From Lota lota (taxonomy: Eukaryota > Chordata > Actinopteri > Gadiformes > Lotidae): DNA of 64,000 nt. The stretch spans positions 124,001 to 188,000 of the forward strand of contig JACYXH010000703.1 in assembly GCA_026745465.1 (NCBI GenBank), written 5' to 3'. Below the pieces are notes generated by a model, which searched no databases, was not told the origin of the DNA, and saw nothing but the letters and a program-made list of their open reading frames with translations. Shown piece after piece: positions 1 to 26,494 of this stretch. Position numbers and translations under genes: made by a program. Position 1 is the stretch's first letter. Each line of letters starts with the position of its first letter.

Positions 1-150
1 CCTATGTCCTCAATATACCTGTAGGTATTTCCTCAACTCCCTTGAGCAAGACGCCAGACCCCTACCTGCTCCTTATATAACATTTTAAGTTCATACCAAT
101 TAGACCCTTGCACGTCGCTTTTGATAAAAGCCTCTGCTAAATGATAGTAA
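1..150 (+). mobile_element. SINE body, same family as 888-1075, cut by the window edge
   Basis: It shares ACCTGTAGGTAT, GAGCAAGACGCCAGACCCC and a tail ending in TTTTGATAAAAGCCTCTGC with the SINE at 888-1075. The tRNA-like head lies outside the window. Confidence 0.65.
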
Positions 151-583
151 CAAGGTGAATAATTGTAATGCCGGCTTATGTTCAGCCCTAGGGTTAGTAA
201 GGGAGTTAGTTGCTGCTAGTCCAGAGGAGTGTGACAGGCCGGCCAAACCAAACGTCTCCCATTCCCTTTGTATTGGACGAGTTATCGCGTGGGGCAAGGG
301 ATTGTGGGAAGGCTCGCGTGCTGGCGAACTTCAGTTAACTTTATGCAAATGAGCACGTAGTGCAGCACGCGTTCTGCGATGTGATTGGACACTCGACATT
401 CAGTGAGTACTGGCAGACCATAAGGACTCGTGGTGATATTTCATTTGACTGGTTTTAAGCACTTCCATCGACAAAGTGGTGAACTCCCACAAGCAGCAAC
501 TAGAGTGGGTGCGGGGCGATGCCACGCCATGTCAAATCGTGAGACCACGCGTTTGGTGGGCCTGAGCGGTGAGTGGGACTCAC

Positions 584-11499
<10,916 letters not shown>

Positions 11500-11779
11500 T
11501 GTTCCTTTTTTAAGCTTATTATTTATATTTTTAAACAACTGTCTTAATGTGTGCCAGCCAGACCCAGCTAGCTAGCCTGCTTTTACAACCACATATGCAT
11601 AGTCTAACTCGTTAAACAAAGAAGTGTCAGTCTTGATTGTCTTTAAGATAAAAGTTATAAAACCGAGGCTATGTAGATGGGTAAAGACAGTTTACCCAAA
11701 ATATATTTTGTTCAAGGGTATTCCACTAAGAATGAAACAAATAGAAAAGTAGCTAGCTATTATACGTCAAAATACAAGA

Positions 11780-11810
11780 GCGGCCATTTTGGTTTGGTGT
11801 GTCACGTGAC
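11780..11810. promoter_or_regulatory. ube4b promoter sites: YY1-like motif and palindromic E-box
   Basis: CGGCCATTTT at 11781-11790 fits YY1 on the minus strand. GTCACGTGAC at 11801-11810 is a perfect palindrome of the USF/TFE (CLEAR) type. Both lie about 300 bases upstream of the ube4b ATG. Confidence 0.5.
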
Positions 11811-12408
11811 TCATGAACGCCGTATGCATCATTTTATCACGGCGTGTTCTACTAATGATGTATGCATTTCAAATGTTTACTTAAATACAAGGATTAAGTC
11901 GAGTTTCAAGAGTGATTTTATTGTGTTTGAAAGTCACGCGCATGTTTTGGACATACAAATCAATAAATATACATGTATATTAAAACACATTTACAAAACA
12001 AATAAACGGGCAAAAATAATGAATGAAAACCTGACAACGCTGGATACAATCATTAAGGAGCGTGGTTCAAAGAGTCTTTCATGAAAATTTGTAGATATTT
12101 GTGCAACACCCGTGAAACTGATCAAATGGGTTATCGTAGTGACACAGTAGGCAACACAGGTGCACAATGAGAATATCAATTATAGCTAATAATATTTATG
12201 CCATTGAGCTATAGAGTATGATGCAGGACAGTGTAATGCCAAATGATCACAGAATTGCATACACCTATTAACGTGTATTATTCTGTGATAGTTTGGTACA
12301 CAGATATAAGACGTGTTAATACATACGTCTTAAATCTGACATCGTTCTTTACAGCTACAACGTGATCATAGACAAAGAAGCATGGATGAAGAGCTTAGAG
12401 CTATCATA

Positions 12409-12414
12409 TTTATT
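12409..12414 (-). terminator. Candidate polyadenylation signal of rbp7
   Basis: AATAAA on the minus strand, 289 bases beyond the rbp7 stop codon. Confidence 0.4.
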
Positions 12415-12536
12415 ATAGGACATAACAGATTGTACGTTGGTATAAAATAATGTATATTAGTCTGACATTCAACCCAAAAGCAAAAGCGTCCAAGATGACC
12501 AGGAAAACAAATACATGGGGAAAACTAATACAATAT

Positions 12537-12549
12537 TGCCATCTAGTGG
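12537..12549 (-). promoter_or_regulatory. Candidate CTCF motif
   Basis: The minus strand reads CCACTAGATGGCA, which fits the core CCASYAGRKGGCR at every position. It lies between the ube4b promoter and the end of rbp7. Binding is not shown. Confidence 0.4.
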
Positions 12550-12702
12550 CCAATAAATATACCACATCCAAAATAAATTGTGAGGCAACCGCTGTACAGC
12601 TTCTCTTAAGGATGTCAAAAGAAAAGGAAAATACCACAAAATGTTGACCTTCCTCTGCATATTGAGTATCCTAGTATAATATACACCAGAATATACACAT
12701 CT

Positions 12703-13881
12703 TCAGGGATCGGACTTGCAGACACCGTCCTTGTCGCTTCCTTTCTTCCTAAAAACTTGCTTGCAGACCTGTCCTTCACAAAACAGCTCCTTAAGAGACA
12801 GAGAGAGAGAGAGAGAGAGATCAAATGCTATTCAACACTTTGATTAAGAACTATTTAAGCTGCTTCCTATATTTATCCCAAAATACCACTTGCTTAATGT
12901 ATTTTTTATATAACCTACCAAATGAAGCTTGCCATCTTCGATCCAATGAGCCCATCCACGGTTCTTCTTCTGTCCAATCTGCTCACACACCAGCTTTTCC
13001 CCCTCCCACGTCACCAAAGACTGCAGGGACAGAAAAGATGAGAGACTACCAATCCGATCAAGTCGCCCAATTGAAAAGCCTACCAAATGCTCCCACAGCA
13101 AAAATGGTTAAAGCTCCTTTGACCACTATTCTAATGTCACAAGAATCTTAACAACAACAGACATGTCATTGGCATATTTTGGTCAAACAAACGTCCCCCA
13201 GTCAAGCCTATACCTTAAGACATTGGTTGTCCAGTCCTTTGGTGACCTCGTCAAACTGGTGTCCCACCGTGAAGGATAAGGTATAGTTTTTCAAGGCGCT
13301 TATGGTCTTGATGATGCACTCCTCCCCCCTCTCCTCGATCACCTTCTTCTGCTTCAGCTTGATGGCGGTCTTCCTCAGCCCAGAGCTGATGCCTGATGGG
13401 TGTGACATGTGCACCAATTTTCATTCCAAGGCCTTTATTGCAGAGCCTCAAGGAAATAAAACAACTTGTGCCGCTACTACTAAACAACACTGATTAGTAG
13501 TTGGGTGCATGCCAGAACTAGCACTTTTGAGGTAAAGGGGAAAGTGTATTGTGTTGTGTATTAGTATACCTGCTATAGGATTATATATAGAGGCCGACTC
13601 TACGTAGAACCTTGTCTGTAATTTAAATCCAGTGATCGTCTCCCTCAGTCTACTGTTTAAATGTGTCTCTTTGAGATAGGGGTTAACATTCTAATCTCAT
13701 TTTAATATGTGCATGGGACTCTTTAAAACCGTAATTGTGGATTTATAAATAAAACCGGGCATGTAAGAAAACAGTAAAAAGATCCAAATTGAACCGGCAA
13801 GCACTCACCCAGAGCAACCATGTATCCCTCAAAGTTGACATTGCTGACCATTTCCCAGGTTCCACAGAGCCTAGCTTGCAT
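12703..13881 (-). CDS. rbp7: Cellular retinol-binding protein, RBP7/RBP5 type
   Basis: The product is a small cytosolic beta-barrel carrier for retinol in the fatty-acid-binding protein family. Four coding exons: 13881-13809, 13392-13214, 13020-12919, 12789-12703. Their lengths (73, 179, 102, 87 nt) follow the classic layout of the family, and together they give 146 residues. Family marks include GTWEMVSNVNFEGYMVALG at the start, GLRKTA, KNYTLSF and the late motif RGWAHWIE. A histidine stands where RBP1 and RBP2 have glutamine (GWTQW in RBP1), which favours RBP7/RBP5 over RBP1/RBP2. The C-terminus has a short charged tail after the usual end (KKGSDKDG). The position between nmnat1 and ube4b, same strand, matches mammalian RBP7. 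A minus-strand AATAAA at 12414-12409 could end the transcript. Confidence 0.9.
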
Positions 13882-15495
13882 TTTGGATCAGGCCAGAAAC
13901 TGCCAGTTATTGGAGATTGTGTGGGAAAGTCGACGGGTCCTCAGATGGGCTGACCAACACCTGTGAGGGGAAGAGAGAAGAGAATCACACGAACACTGGC
14001 TACGTTTTTTTTTTTAAAGCTGTGATTCGGATGGAGGCGTGTCCTGCCTGTCATTGGTCGTCAACCGAGGAAAAGCATATTGTGAAAAGAATGAAGGAGT
14101 GGTCATGTGGTTTCCCATTCCTGTTTGGCGGTTTGAGTCCAGGGGGCGGTCAGCCAGACGGGTCAAACAGGTCTCACTGAACGCTGCATGCAACCCAACA
14201 ACAAGCTGAGGAGGACAGGAGGATAGGAGGATAGGAGGATGGACATGAATATTGAATGAACAGACACCATATTCCTGCTGTGTAAAAAGTGCAAGAAAAA
14301 ATAGGCAGATAAAGAAGAGGAAGAGACAAATGAAATTAATTTCTTAAAAAACATTACGCAATATAATATACTTTCATTTCCATGATGGTATTTATAGTAG
14401 GACTACCAATTAGCACATATCCCTTTCTTGGAATCTCTCATTATAATCAATTAATTAGAAATGGGTTTACATGTGTGCATGTATTTTCTTGGGAAAGGTG
14501 GTATTAAAATTATTCATGCTGGTAAACTTGTGTGAACAAACCACTATTACAAACAAAACAGACCAGACGAGCTCGTTCATTGTCACGGTGGTTGACAAGA
14601 CTGTGCATGTAGAGAACCACACCCTCTGCCACCATGATTAAGGCAAGGGCTTGTTATGTAATCAGTCTATCAAGAACGGTCACATTGTTCAAGTCAACAA
14701 GGGTTATCTTTTTTGATGAAGGATGAATTCATAATTCCACTCAAATAAAGGTTATTTTGACATTGTGAAATATCTTTGGTGGTTTCTCAATGTCTACAAG
14801 TTAAATGAATCCACGACATCTTATGGCAGTAATTAGTAATGTTATTAGTTAGTAATTAGTTCTTATTATCAGTTATTGTAGTGTACATGGCCGTATCTAT
14901 CCATATCTCTCCATCAGTTTGTGAGCTGTTGTCTGATAGGTAAAGCTTTCAGTTTCAAACCAAGCCAACTATAACATGTTGATGTAAAACACAATAGGTG
15001 TGATTATGGCATTTCATTCTAGACCAGATAGGAAATTGCTGTATCAGGTAAAAAAGGAATAACAAGCACCAATATACAAAGACAGTGCAGAACATTTTAT
15101 TTAAATTCCTCAAAAGGTTTCTGTGCCTACATGTATATAAATAATTTATGCTGTCAGAAAACTTGGTAACCTATAGTTTTAAAATGGACAGCAGACTCGT
15201 TGTCCAATTCTGCTGTGTTGAGTGTCACGTTCTTACTCCTAACCTTCTACAATTCACAATTTCACAGCAATCTGACTATAATTGTTAGGCTTTTTCCCCC
15301 ACAGTAAGTGCATCTCAATAAAAAAAAAACAGCAGCTTGTACTCAGAAAATGTATAAAATCGCAGCACCTTGCACGGAAAACACGTCGACTTCGACCAAC
15401 CACAGCCTTTAAGAAACACAACCAAACCTAACTCTACGCTCTCGTGATCATTTCTCAGGCGTCCATGTTTGTCCAGTTGCACAAACGCACGGCCC
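13882..15495. other. Intergenic: rbp7 upstream region and nmnat1 3' flank
   Basis: AT-rich sequence without a gene. A minus-strand AATAAA at 15101-15096 lies 395 bases beyond the nmnat1 stop and could be its polyadenylation signal. No TATA box is evident close to the rbp7 start. Confidence 0.55.
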
Positions 15496-18166
<2,671 letters not shown>

Positions 18167-18408
18167 TTAAAATACGACCGGGGTTGTTCAGGGATGATGC
18201 GACTGCTTCCCGTTTTACTAAGGGGAAGTCTGAAAAATACTTATATACAAACGTCCAATGCAAGTGTTAATACAAACCCACTCAACGGTACATTGACTTA
18301 ACAATGTCAGCGTGGAAAGACCACTAGATCCTACCATCGTTTGAATAGACGGTGTTCGAGAATAGACAAGTTTGAGATTAATAAAAGTTGACCTTTTTCT
18401 CAACTTAC

Positions 18409-18480
18409 TTTTTTTAAGTAATGCGTCAAACCACACAACACATTATGCATAGATGTAGGATCTTCGTTTCGTTTATTCTC
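18409..18480 (-). other. nmnat1: Predicted 5' untranslated first exon of nmnat1 (upstream limit uncertain)
   Basis: A strong minus-strand donor (gtaagt, 18408-18403) pairs with the acceptor tatttttcag at 18239-18230, leaving a 5'UTR exon whose transcription start I cannot place exactly. The upper limit given is a guess from the GC-box and CCAAT signals just beyond it. Confidence 0.4.
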
Positions 18481-18960
18481 CCGTAATGCACTTCCTTCAA
18501 TCTCTGTTGAGGGGCGGGACTTGATTACATTGAAGACATCTGATTGGTCGGAAAGACTAGGATGTGGAAAACCGCACCCACAACTGGCGAGGTACATTCA
18601 GGATCACTATCGTCGTATCATCTTACATCCCATCTTACAAATTGTGGCATTTTGTCAGGAAGGTTTACAATATTTATATTTTTACGTCTGTTTTAATTGT
18701 GGTATGAACAGCAGTTATCAGTTATAATAACTGCCAACATCGTTTTTGATTCAAGCCACCAAAACACCCAGGCTGGGATCCTTCTGTTTACAAAAAGCAG
18801 GTCAGATGATAAGTTGTTGATGAAAGTTAGCATGCTAGCTCTGTGTATTATATTATATCATTAGTTAAAGAGTATCCTTATTTTCCCGTTTTTGGGGTTT
18901 CCACTAACCCTCGGATGTATAGCAAAATTGTTGTCTGTCTAGAAGTAGCTAGCCGGAATA
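18480..18960. promoter_or_regulatory. Bidirectional promoter region of nmnat1 and lzic
   Basis: The two start codons are 975 bases apart and point away from each other. The interval holds an ETS-like CTTCCTTC (18491-18498), a GC box GGGGCGGGAC (18511-18520) and an inverted CCAAT box GATTGG (18542-18547), typical of shared housekeeping promoters. Donors GAG-gtacat (after 18590) and GCAG-gtcaga (after 18801) are candidates for the noncoding first exon of lzic. Confidence 0.55.
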
Positions 18961-19053
18961 TTGTCAAGTAGTGAATCGCATTATGTTACTGAGTGTTGCT
19001 AAACAATTCGTTATATAACGTTAGTAACATTGTTCCTTTACTTCCTTGGTTGA

Positions 19054-20741
<1,688 letters not shown>

Positions 20742-23685
20742 GAATACCAACGGCACTATCAACCGAAACTCACTTTTTCTTTGCTTCCATTGATGGAGAA
20801 AAGTGCCGAATTTGTTTTTTATCATAGCACTGAGGTTTTTATTCGTCCATAATACTTTTTAACAGTGTTGTTCACAAACCTTTTCTGGATTGGTCTTACT
20901 AGTGGAGATGATTGTAACGTCGTTGGACACATATTTGGAAGATGGAGAATTTGTGTAGCATATTTTCATGTACTTTTATTTCTTGCCGTATTATCTTTTT
21001 ATATTGAAGGTGGTCTAATAAGTTGTACAAATTAACCACTATTATCCATCCTTATCCATACCAGTTTGATCATACATTGATGGTCGGGTTTCATTTAACC
21101 CTTGCATTTTTTATTGGATTTTGGTGTTAAACCATTTTATCTGAAACAAATTTAAATAGACTTTTAATTTATAGCGGATTGGATAGTGAACTGCTTGGTA
21201 CATATCACTTAACCATTTATTGAATCATTATTTAAGGTTTTATTTTGTATTATTGTTCAGAAACAACCAGTCGTTGGTTTTACAGGTCGATGCCGATGCC
21301 AATATTTGTGCCAATATTCTATATTTTTTAATGTGATCCTTTTCATGGAATGAAATTCTGATCAAAATTAAAACACGTTGCTGCCCTTAAATTGCGTTTT
21401 TCTTTCTATAAACCAAAACTAAAAATTATATATGAGGCCACCGTGCCCTTTCAACACCGTGGAGGTGAAATGTTTAAATTTCCTAAATAGAACAAACCCA
21501 TCGCTCATGTTTTGAGGTCAGCGCCGTCGACAACTTACTATCCTGTTCTTGGTAAAAGGTCAATATCTACGAACACTATGAACGGCTAAAGACGATAAAG
21601 AACGCATAAACCTGTGAATAGAAGACACAACACCTTTTATAGATGCCGGACCTTCGTGGTAGTTAAGTTAATGTTCTCTGAATACTATGGAGTCCCTTAG
21701 CAGATGCTTTTATCCCCAGCAGCGAACAGTGTGAATACAGTTCAGCCGCTCAACACCTTCAACCCGTGAACCGCTTCTGCCAAGTCAGACACCCTAAACA
21801 CTAGACTATCCTGCCACTTTCTTTGTTAGCTTATTCATTTGTACCGGTTTATTTTTACATTTAGTATTTACTAGTCTTATTTTGGTCACCTCTAGCCACT
21901 CAGTTTCTGCTCTTAATGATTCTACCACCGAGGGGCAGTAGTGAGCTGATTATACATATTGTTGCCTGACCAACACCAACACCTAGGACCAAGTTGGACT
22001 AATCATAAAACATTGGTATTCTGCACTCACACACACACTTAGCAACTTTCACTTTTTGTAGTTACTCCAAATTGAATATATGCTTTGATTGTTCTCAGCC
22101 TCCCTTGGTAGTTACTTTGGTTGGACGTGTCTACAAAATCCAAACAGAGGCAACAGACCCAAGAAATAACACAAATAAGTAGACAACAAGTTTGTATCCC
22201 ATCTCATCGTCCTTTATTTAGTTTATGAGCGAGCATCAACTTTACAACTTGCCTTCCAATTGGTAGAAAAGTGAGAGCAGCCCCAACCAGCACAGAGGAA
22301 GCAATGATCTGACCACTTCTGAAGAGGCTGTCACCCTTCATTTAGAGCCAGGTTTGAACAGAACCCCCCCCCCCCCCTCCCCCTTCCCAAAATAAAATCT
22401 TGAGTGGTGTGAACTTGTGAAACAATCGGAGAATCAATAGTATACAACGGCTGCCCTCTTGCTCTGATCTTTAACTCCACGTGGAATATACACAAATGAG
22501 CCTCATGCAAATCAAAATACCCCTTATCTTTCAGTGTTACTGTGTGGCTGTGTTTCAGTTTAGTAGGCAGTGACGTTCAGTTTCAATGAGGAGAAGTTTA
22601 CAAAATATTAAGGAGCTGATTAGAATGGATTTAGAGACCAGAGAAAAGTGACACGCAAAAGTTATTCGGAGTAGACTCTAAGCATCACATACCGTGTATG
22701 CAGCGGTAGTCGGTAATGCACCTTTCAACAAACAGTAGATGAGATGTTTCAAGTGACAAAATGACATTGTGAGCATTTTTTTGGAGGGATCAGATTTATA
22801 TACTCAGATTCTTGTGAATTCCATGCTGCCCTCAAAACCTGTCAGCAATATTACAATGTTCAATAATTACCTTCCACTATACACAAATAGGTCAACTTCA
22901 TACCCACTCAACTCTGCCTAAAGCAATTCAATAATGTACATATTTTTAAGAGGTGGATTCCGTCAATATGATTCAGAACAATAGCTATAGAATAGACAAT
23001 ATGGATCTATTTTCTCTACACATCCAACATGGACACATGACGCCTATGTAAAACTTTTTCACTTTTAATAAAACTAGCGGTGCACTATCATACCAACATA
23101 AAAAACAACAAAAACTACATCCCCCAGCTTTGTAACAAATCTAGCGTTAAATAATTACAAAAAAAGGAGAGAACGAAATACAAATTAGGAAACAACTTTG
23201 CCACGATTACATGAGCGCGGATGTTTTAGTTAGTTGTGTTAATTGGGCTGTTAATGGGTTTAAAAGGCACTCCCAATTCATCCGGCTGGAGCCCCAATTG
23301 TTGTTGAGGAGACTGTTCATCACATTTCACAGCCAAAACATTAAATATGTCAGGAATTGAAATTACATAACTGGCCTCTCAAAAGTCTTCACGAACAACA
23401 AAGCATGTATTTAAATTTTCGTTATTAAGATCACCATTTTATTTGGAATAGATTTGCATGCAAAGCATGAGATCCTCCATGCCGACTTTCCAGACTTCCA
23501 GCATGATATTACCGAACGTTAATCCGTGTTACATTACAGGCTAGCCCAACATTGACCGTGCTGATCAGGAGAAAACTATACAGAGAATTGTGTTACCTGT
23601 TCAATGAAAGAGGCGCCAGATAAAAAAAATCAATGTGATAAACAACAGCCATGTCTGAGCTGGAGAGATTGAACATTATTTGTAT
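20742..23685. other. lzic 3' flank and intergenic sequence left of the LTR element
   Basis: AT-rich sequence with one SINE (21686-21822) and no coding exon that I recognise on either strand. I looked for the 81-residue ICAT protein (CTNNBIP1), expected here from mammalian gene order, and did not see it. A minus-strand AATAAA lies at 22218-22213. Confidence 0.5.
21686..21822 (-). mobile_element. tRNA-headed SINE, old copy
   Basis: On the minus strand GGCAGGATAGTCTAGTGTTT is nearly identical to the head at 888-1075. The body is shortened and ends in GGGATAAAAGCATCTGCTAA. Confidence 0.65.
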
Positions 23686-23909
23686 TGTAGCAACCGTGCT
23701 TCTATTCCTCCAAGCACCACACTGGTTGTTTTGATAAACTCCCTTTTATTGATGGCAAACACACGTTATCGAACGCTATAACAATGTCAAACATGAACTT
23801 CTTTATCTCCTACCCGTATCTCACCTCCAAGGCCCGCCCCCTCCTACTGAGCACGCAATCACAACATTAGCACAATGCACGTCCAACCACACAACCCAGA
23901 ACCATTACA
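23686..23909 (-). repeat. 3' LTR of the Ty3/gypsy element
   Basis: This 224-base copy pairs with 26267-26494. It carries a minus-strand AATAAA within the conserved middle part. The interior next to it contains a G-run on the minus strand that fits a polypurine tract. Confidence 0.88.
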
Positions 23910-24058
23910 CTGCACCCCCCCCAAGAAAGTCCCTCATCCCAGAGGGGGCAAACAAAGTCTTCAAACCGGCTGGGAGCCCGCCTCCGCGGCCGCTACCCCA
24001 GCTACGCAAACTATCTGGAGAGGTCGGGTTCCTCTCTGGTGTGGCAGCAGGGGGCTGC

Positions 24059-24085
24059 GGGGGGGGGGGGGGGGGGGGGGGGGGG
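24059..24085. repeat. Poly-G run
   Basis: A 27-base homopolymer in the LTR element. Other homopolymer runs lie at 17557-17572 (G), 35024-35052 (C), 46313-46349 (C) and 60767-60791 (G). Their lengths are likely to be unreliable. Confidence 0.9.
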
Positions 24086-25639
24086 CAAGGGAAGGGGGCT
24101 CAGAGTTCGGTGTGAGGGAACCCCCACCCCTGTAAGGGGCAAGCCTGTCCCTATGCAGCGCCACTTTTCTGCCTCTAGGCGGCAGCTAAACCCGGTAAAC
24201 CACCTCCCCCATCCTTTCTAACACCCTACAGGGGCCCACCCAGTGGCAGTCCAACTTAAGGCACCGTCCCTTCTTCCTGCGGGGGCTGTACACCCACACC
24301 AGCTCCCCAGCCTGAAAGTCCCGCCTCTTGGACTTCACATCGTAATTCCTCTTCTGTCTAATGCCAGCCCTCTCCATCGGTGCCCCCGCTGCCTGCTGCT
24401 GTAGCTGAGCGTGAGGCTGGTCTAGGGGGCCCTTGTGAACGGCGCATGCATCGCAGCGGCAACAAAAGTACTCCACGTCTCTTTTGAACTGCCCCCAATA
24501 AAGCCCCTGTCTGAGGCATCGGAGCGTTTTAGGGACCCCAAAATGCCCCGCCCCCACAGTCCCATGAGCGGTTTTGAGTACTGCCTCCCTAAGTGCCCTG
24601 GGAACAACAACCTGCCACCTCTCCTCTCCGGTGGCCGGCTCCTTCCACGCCCTCTGTAGCACGCCGTCTCTGACACGCAGTGTATCAAACTTGGCCCACA
24701 GTCCCTTGATTGCTGGTGGGCGGCCAGTCACCTCCTCGACTCCAGCCACTGCAGTACAGGCCCCAGGTCAGCATCCCGAGCCTGCTGGGTCCTCCATTCC
24801 GCCACATCTACCACCTCTAGCGCCTGGGAGGTCGGACAGCCCCAGTGCGAGTTGCAGCTCTCCTCCTCATGCAGTTCTCTTTCCCGTGCCTCTCTCCGCT
24901 CACAATGGCGGCAACCGCCAGATGCACAGGGCCGGCGAGACAGGGCGTCCGCGTTAGTGTGGCGGGCCCCGGCTCTGTGCACGACTGTGAAGGAGTACGA
25001 CTGGAGTTCTTCCAACCAGCGGGCCATCCTGTCCCTCCGGCTCCCTGAAGGACATTAATCACTGGAGGGCGGCGTGGTCAGTTCTGACGATGAAGGGCCG
25101 GCCGCACAGGTAGTGCTTAAAATGTCTTATCGCCATCACGACAGCGAGCAACTCTCGCAGCGTGACGCAATAGCGCTGCTCAGGTTTGTTAAAGGACTTG
25201 CTAAAATATGCCACCACCCTCTCTCCATCCGGCCCTACCTGAGCCAAGACAGCGCCCATGCCGACATTGCTGGCGTCTGTGTCGACCACAAATGGTAGGA
25301 TGGGGTCGGGTGCGGCCAGTATAAGGGCTGTTATCAGCGCCTCTTGGAGAGAGGTGAAGGCCTGTTGACAGTCCTGTCCATGAAAAGTCAGTGTCTTTCT
25401 GTAGAAGGCGATAGAGGGGCGGCTGTGCAGGAGAAACCGCACAAACTTCCTGTAGTAAGAAGCAAGGCCCAGGAAGCTCCTCAGCTGCGCCTGGTCGGCA
25501 GGTGTTGGCCAGTCTTTCACTGCCTCTATCTTTTCCTCGACAGTCCCAACGCCCTCACCGCCAACCTTGTGTCCTAGAAATATCACCTCCCTCCTCAGAC
25601 ACTTGTCTGGGTATAACGTGAGGCCTGCCGCCATCACCC

Positions 25640-26200
25640 TCGATTAGAGGAGGAGCGCAGAGTTTGAAGAGCAGAAACAGCTGGCACAGAAGGAGAAGAT
25701 CATGAAGCTAAAGCGTTGCCTGGTGGTGCTCACCCAGGAGCTGGATGACCTCCTAGCCACCCCCTCGGCCCCGCTCTCTTTACCACCATGCCCCCGGCCG
25801 GCTGGAGTGTGTTCAGCGATGAGGGCGCCACTGCCTCCACCTCCAACTCCAGCCAAGCACAGCGGCCCCCAGGGTCGGTCTGGAGGTGTCCCAGCGGCCC
25901 CCGACCCAAGTACCGGAGGAAGAACACGCAACACGCACGAGGCACTTGGCGCCTCCTCATTGGCCGAACCGGCCCCAACCTCGGCCACCCCATTCAACAT
26001 CTACCAGGACCACGGGGACCAGGAGAACCCTCGCTCCTCTGGCCACATCCCCCCTGTCTCCAACTCTCCCGCCACAGGCAGCAGGGTGGCGATCATCCTA
26101 GCCCTCCTGCTGCTGGCCATCTTGGGGAGCATCATCTGCTTCCTGCACACGAAGGGCAAGAACCCCTGCTGCTCGGGGAAGCAGGAGATGGCCATTTGAC
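25640..26200 (+). other. GC-rich host-like segment inside the LTR element, antisense to it, with an open frame ending in a membrane helix
   Basis: The segment lies between the reverse transcriptase fragment and the 5' LTR, where gag would be expected, but reads on the opposite strand. A plus-strand frame is open from at least 25702 to the TGA at 26197-26199 (165 residues from its ATG) and continues upstream as EFEEQKQLAQKEKIMKLK. A Pro/Ser/Thr-rich part follows, then GSRVAIILALLLLAILGSII (a clear membrane helix) and FLHTKGKNPCCSGKQEMAI. The juxtamembrane part resembles, from memory, that of MCAM/CD146 (KKGKLPCRRSGKQEIT). The opposite strand is also open over much of it, as expected in GC-rich DNA, so coding is not proven. 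Origin and function are unknown; a fragment of host transcript carried by the element is a reasonable guess. Confidence 0.5.
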
Positions 26201-26266
26201 AGTGGATTTCCTTTGGTTTTTTTCATTATTTTGTGTTCAATAATCAATCCCACTTCTGACATCAAA

Positions 26267-26494
26267 TGTAGCAACCCTGCTTCTACTCGTCCAAGCACCA
26301 CACTGGTTGTTTTGATAAACTCCCTTTTATTGATGGCAAACACACGTATACGAACGCTATAACAATGTCGAACATGAACTTTCTCTATCTCCTACCCGTA
26401 GCTCCCCTCCACAAGGCCCGCCCCCTCCTACTGAGCACCTAATCACAACATTAGCACAATGCACGTCCAACCACGCAACCTAGAAGCCTTTACA
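26267..26494 (-). repeat. 5' LTR of the Ty3/gypsy element
   Basis: This 228-base copy pairs with 23686-23909. Just inside it on the minus strand is gtcagaagtgggat, a sequence found at the primer-binding position of many fish gypsy elements. Confidence 0.88.

Larger units (their letters stand above)
11500..12702. other. Intergenic: ube4b promoter side and rbp7 3' flank
   Basis: No gene is seen. The stretch holds the E-box and YY1-like sites near 11780-11810, AT-rich sequence, a candidate CTCF motif at 12537-12549 and a minus-strand polyadenylation signal for rbp7 at 12414-12409. Confidence 0.6.
23686..26494 (-). mobile_element. Ty3/gypsy LTR retrotransposon, broken copy
   Basis: The element is oriented on the minus strand. 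It is bounded by two LTRs (23686-23909 and 26267-26494) that begin TGTAGC and end TTACA on the plus strand, with a shared 4-base flank GTAT. Inside are fragments of reverse transcriptase (about 25640-25060), RNase H (about 25060-24750) and the zinc-binding and C-terminal parts of integrase (about 24750-24190). A poly-G-rich stretch lies before the 3' LTR. No gag, protease or integrase core is recognisable, and a sequence foreign to the element fills 25640-26200. The copy is broken, with several breaks. The LTRs differ at roughly 15-20 positions by eye, so it is not a recent insertion. Confidence 0.9.

Noticed and set aside
21923-21940. Second CTCF-like site CCACCGAGGGGCAGTAG
   Set aside because: Two mismatches at the near-invariant AG in the core make binding unlikely.
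24186-25637. Host genes with reverse transcriptase or integrase similarity
   Set aside because: They lie between two LTRs and are parts of the Ty3/gypsy fossil.
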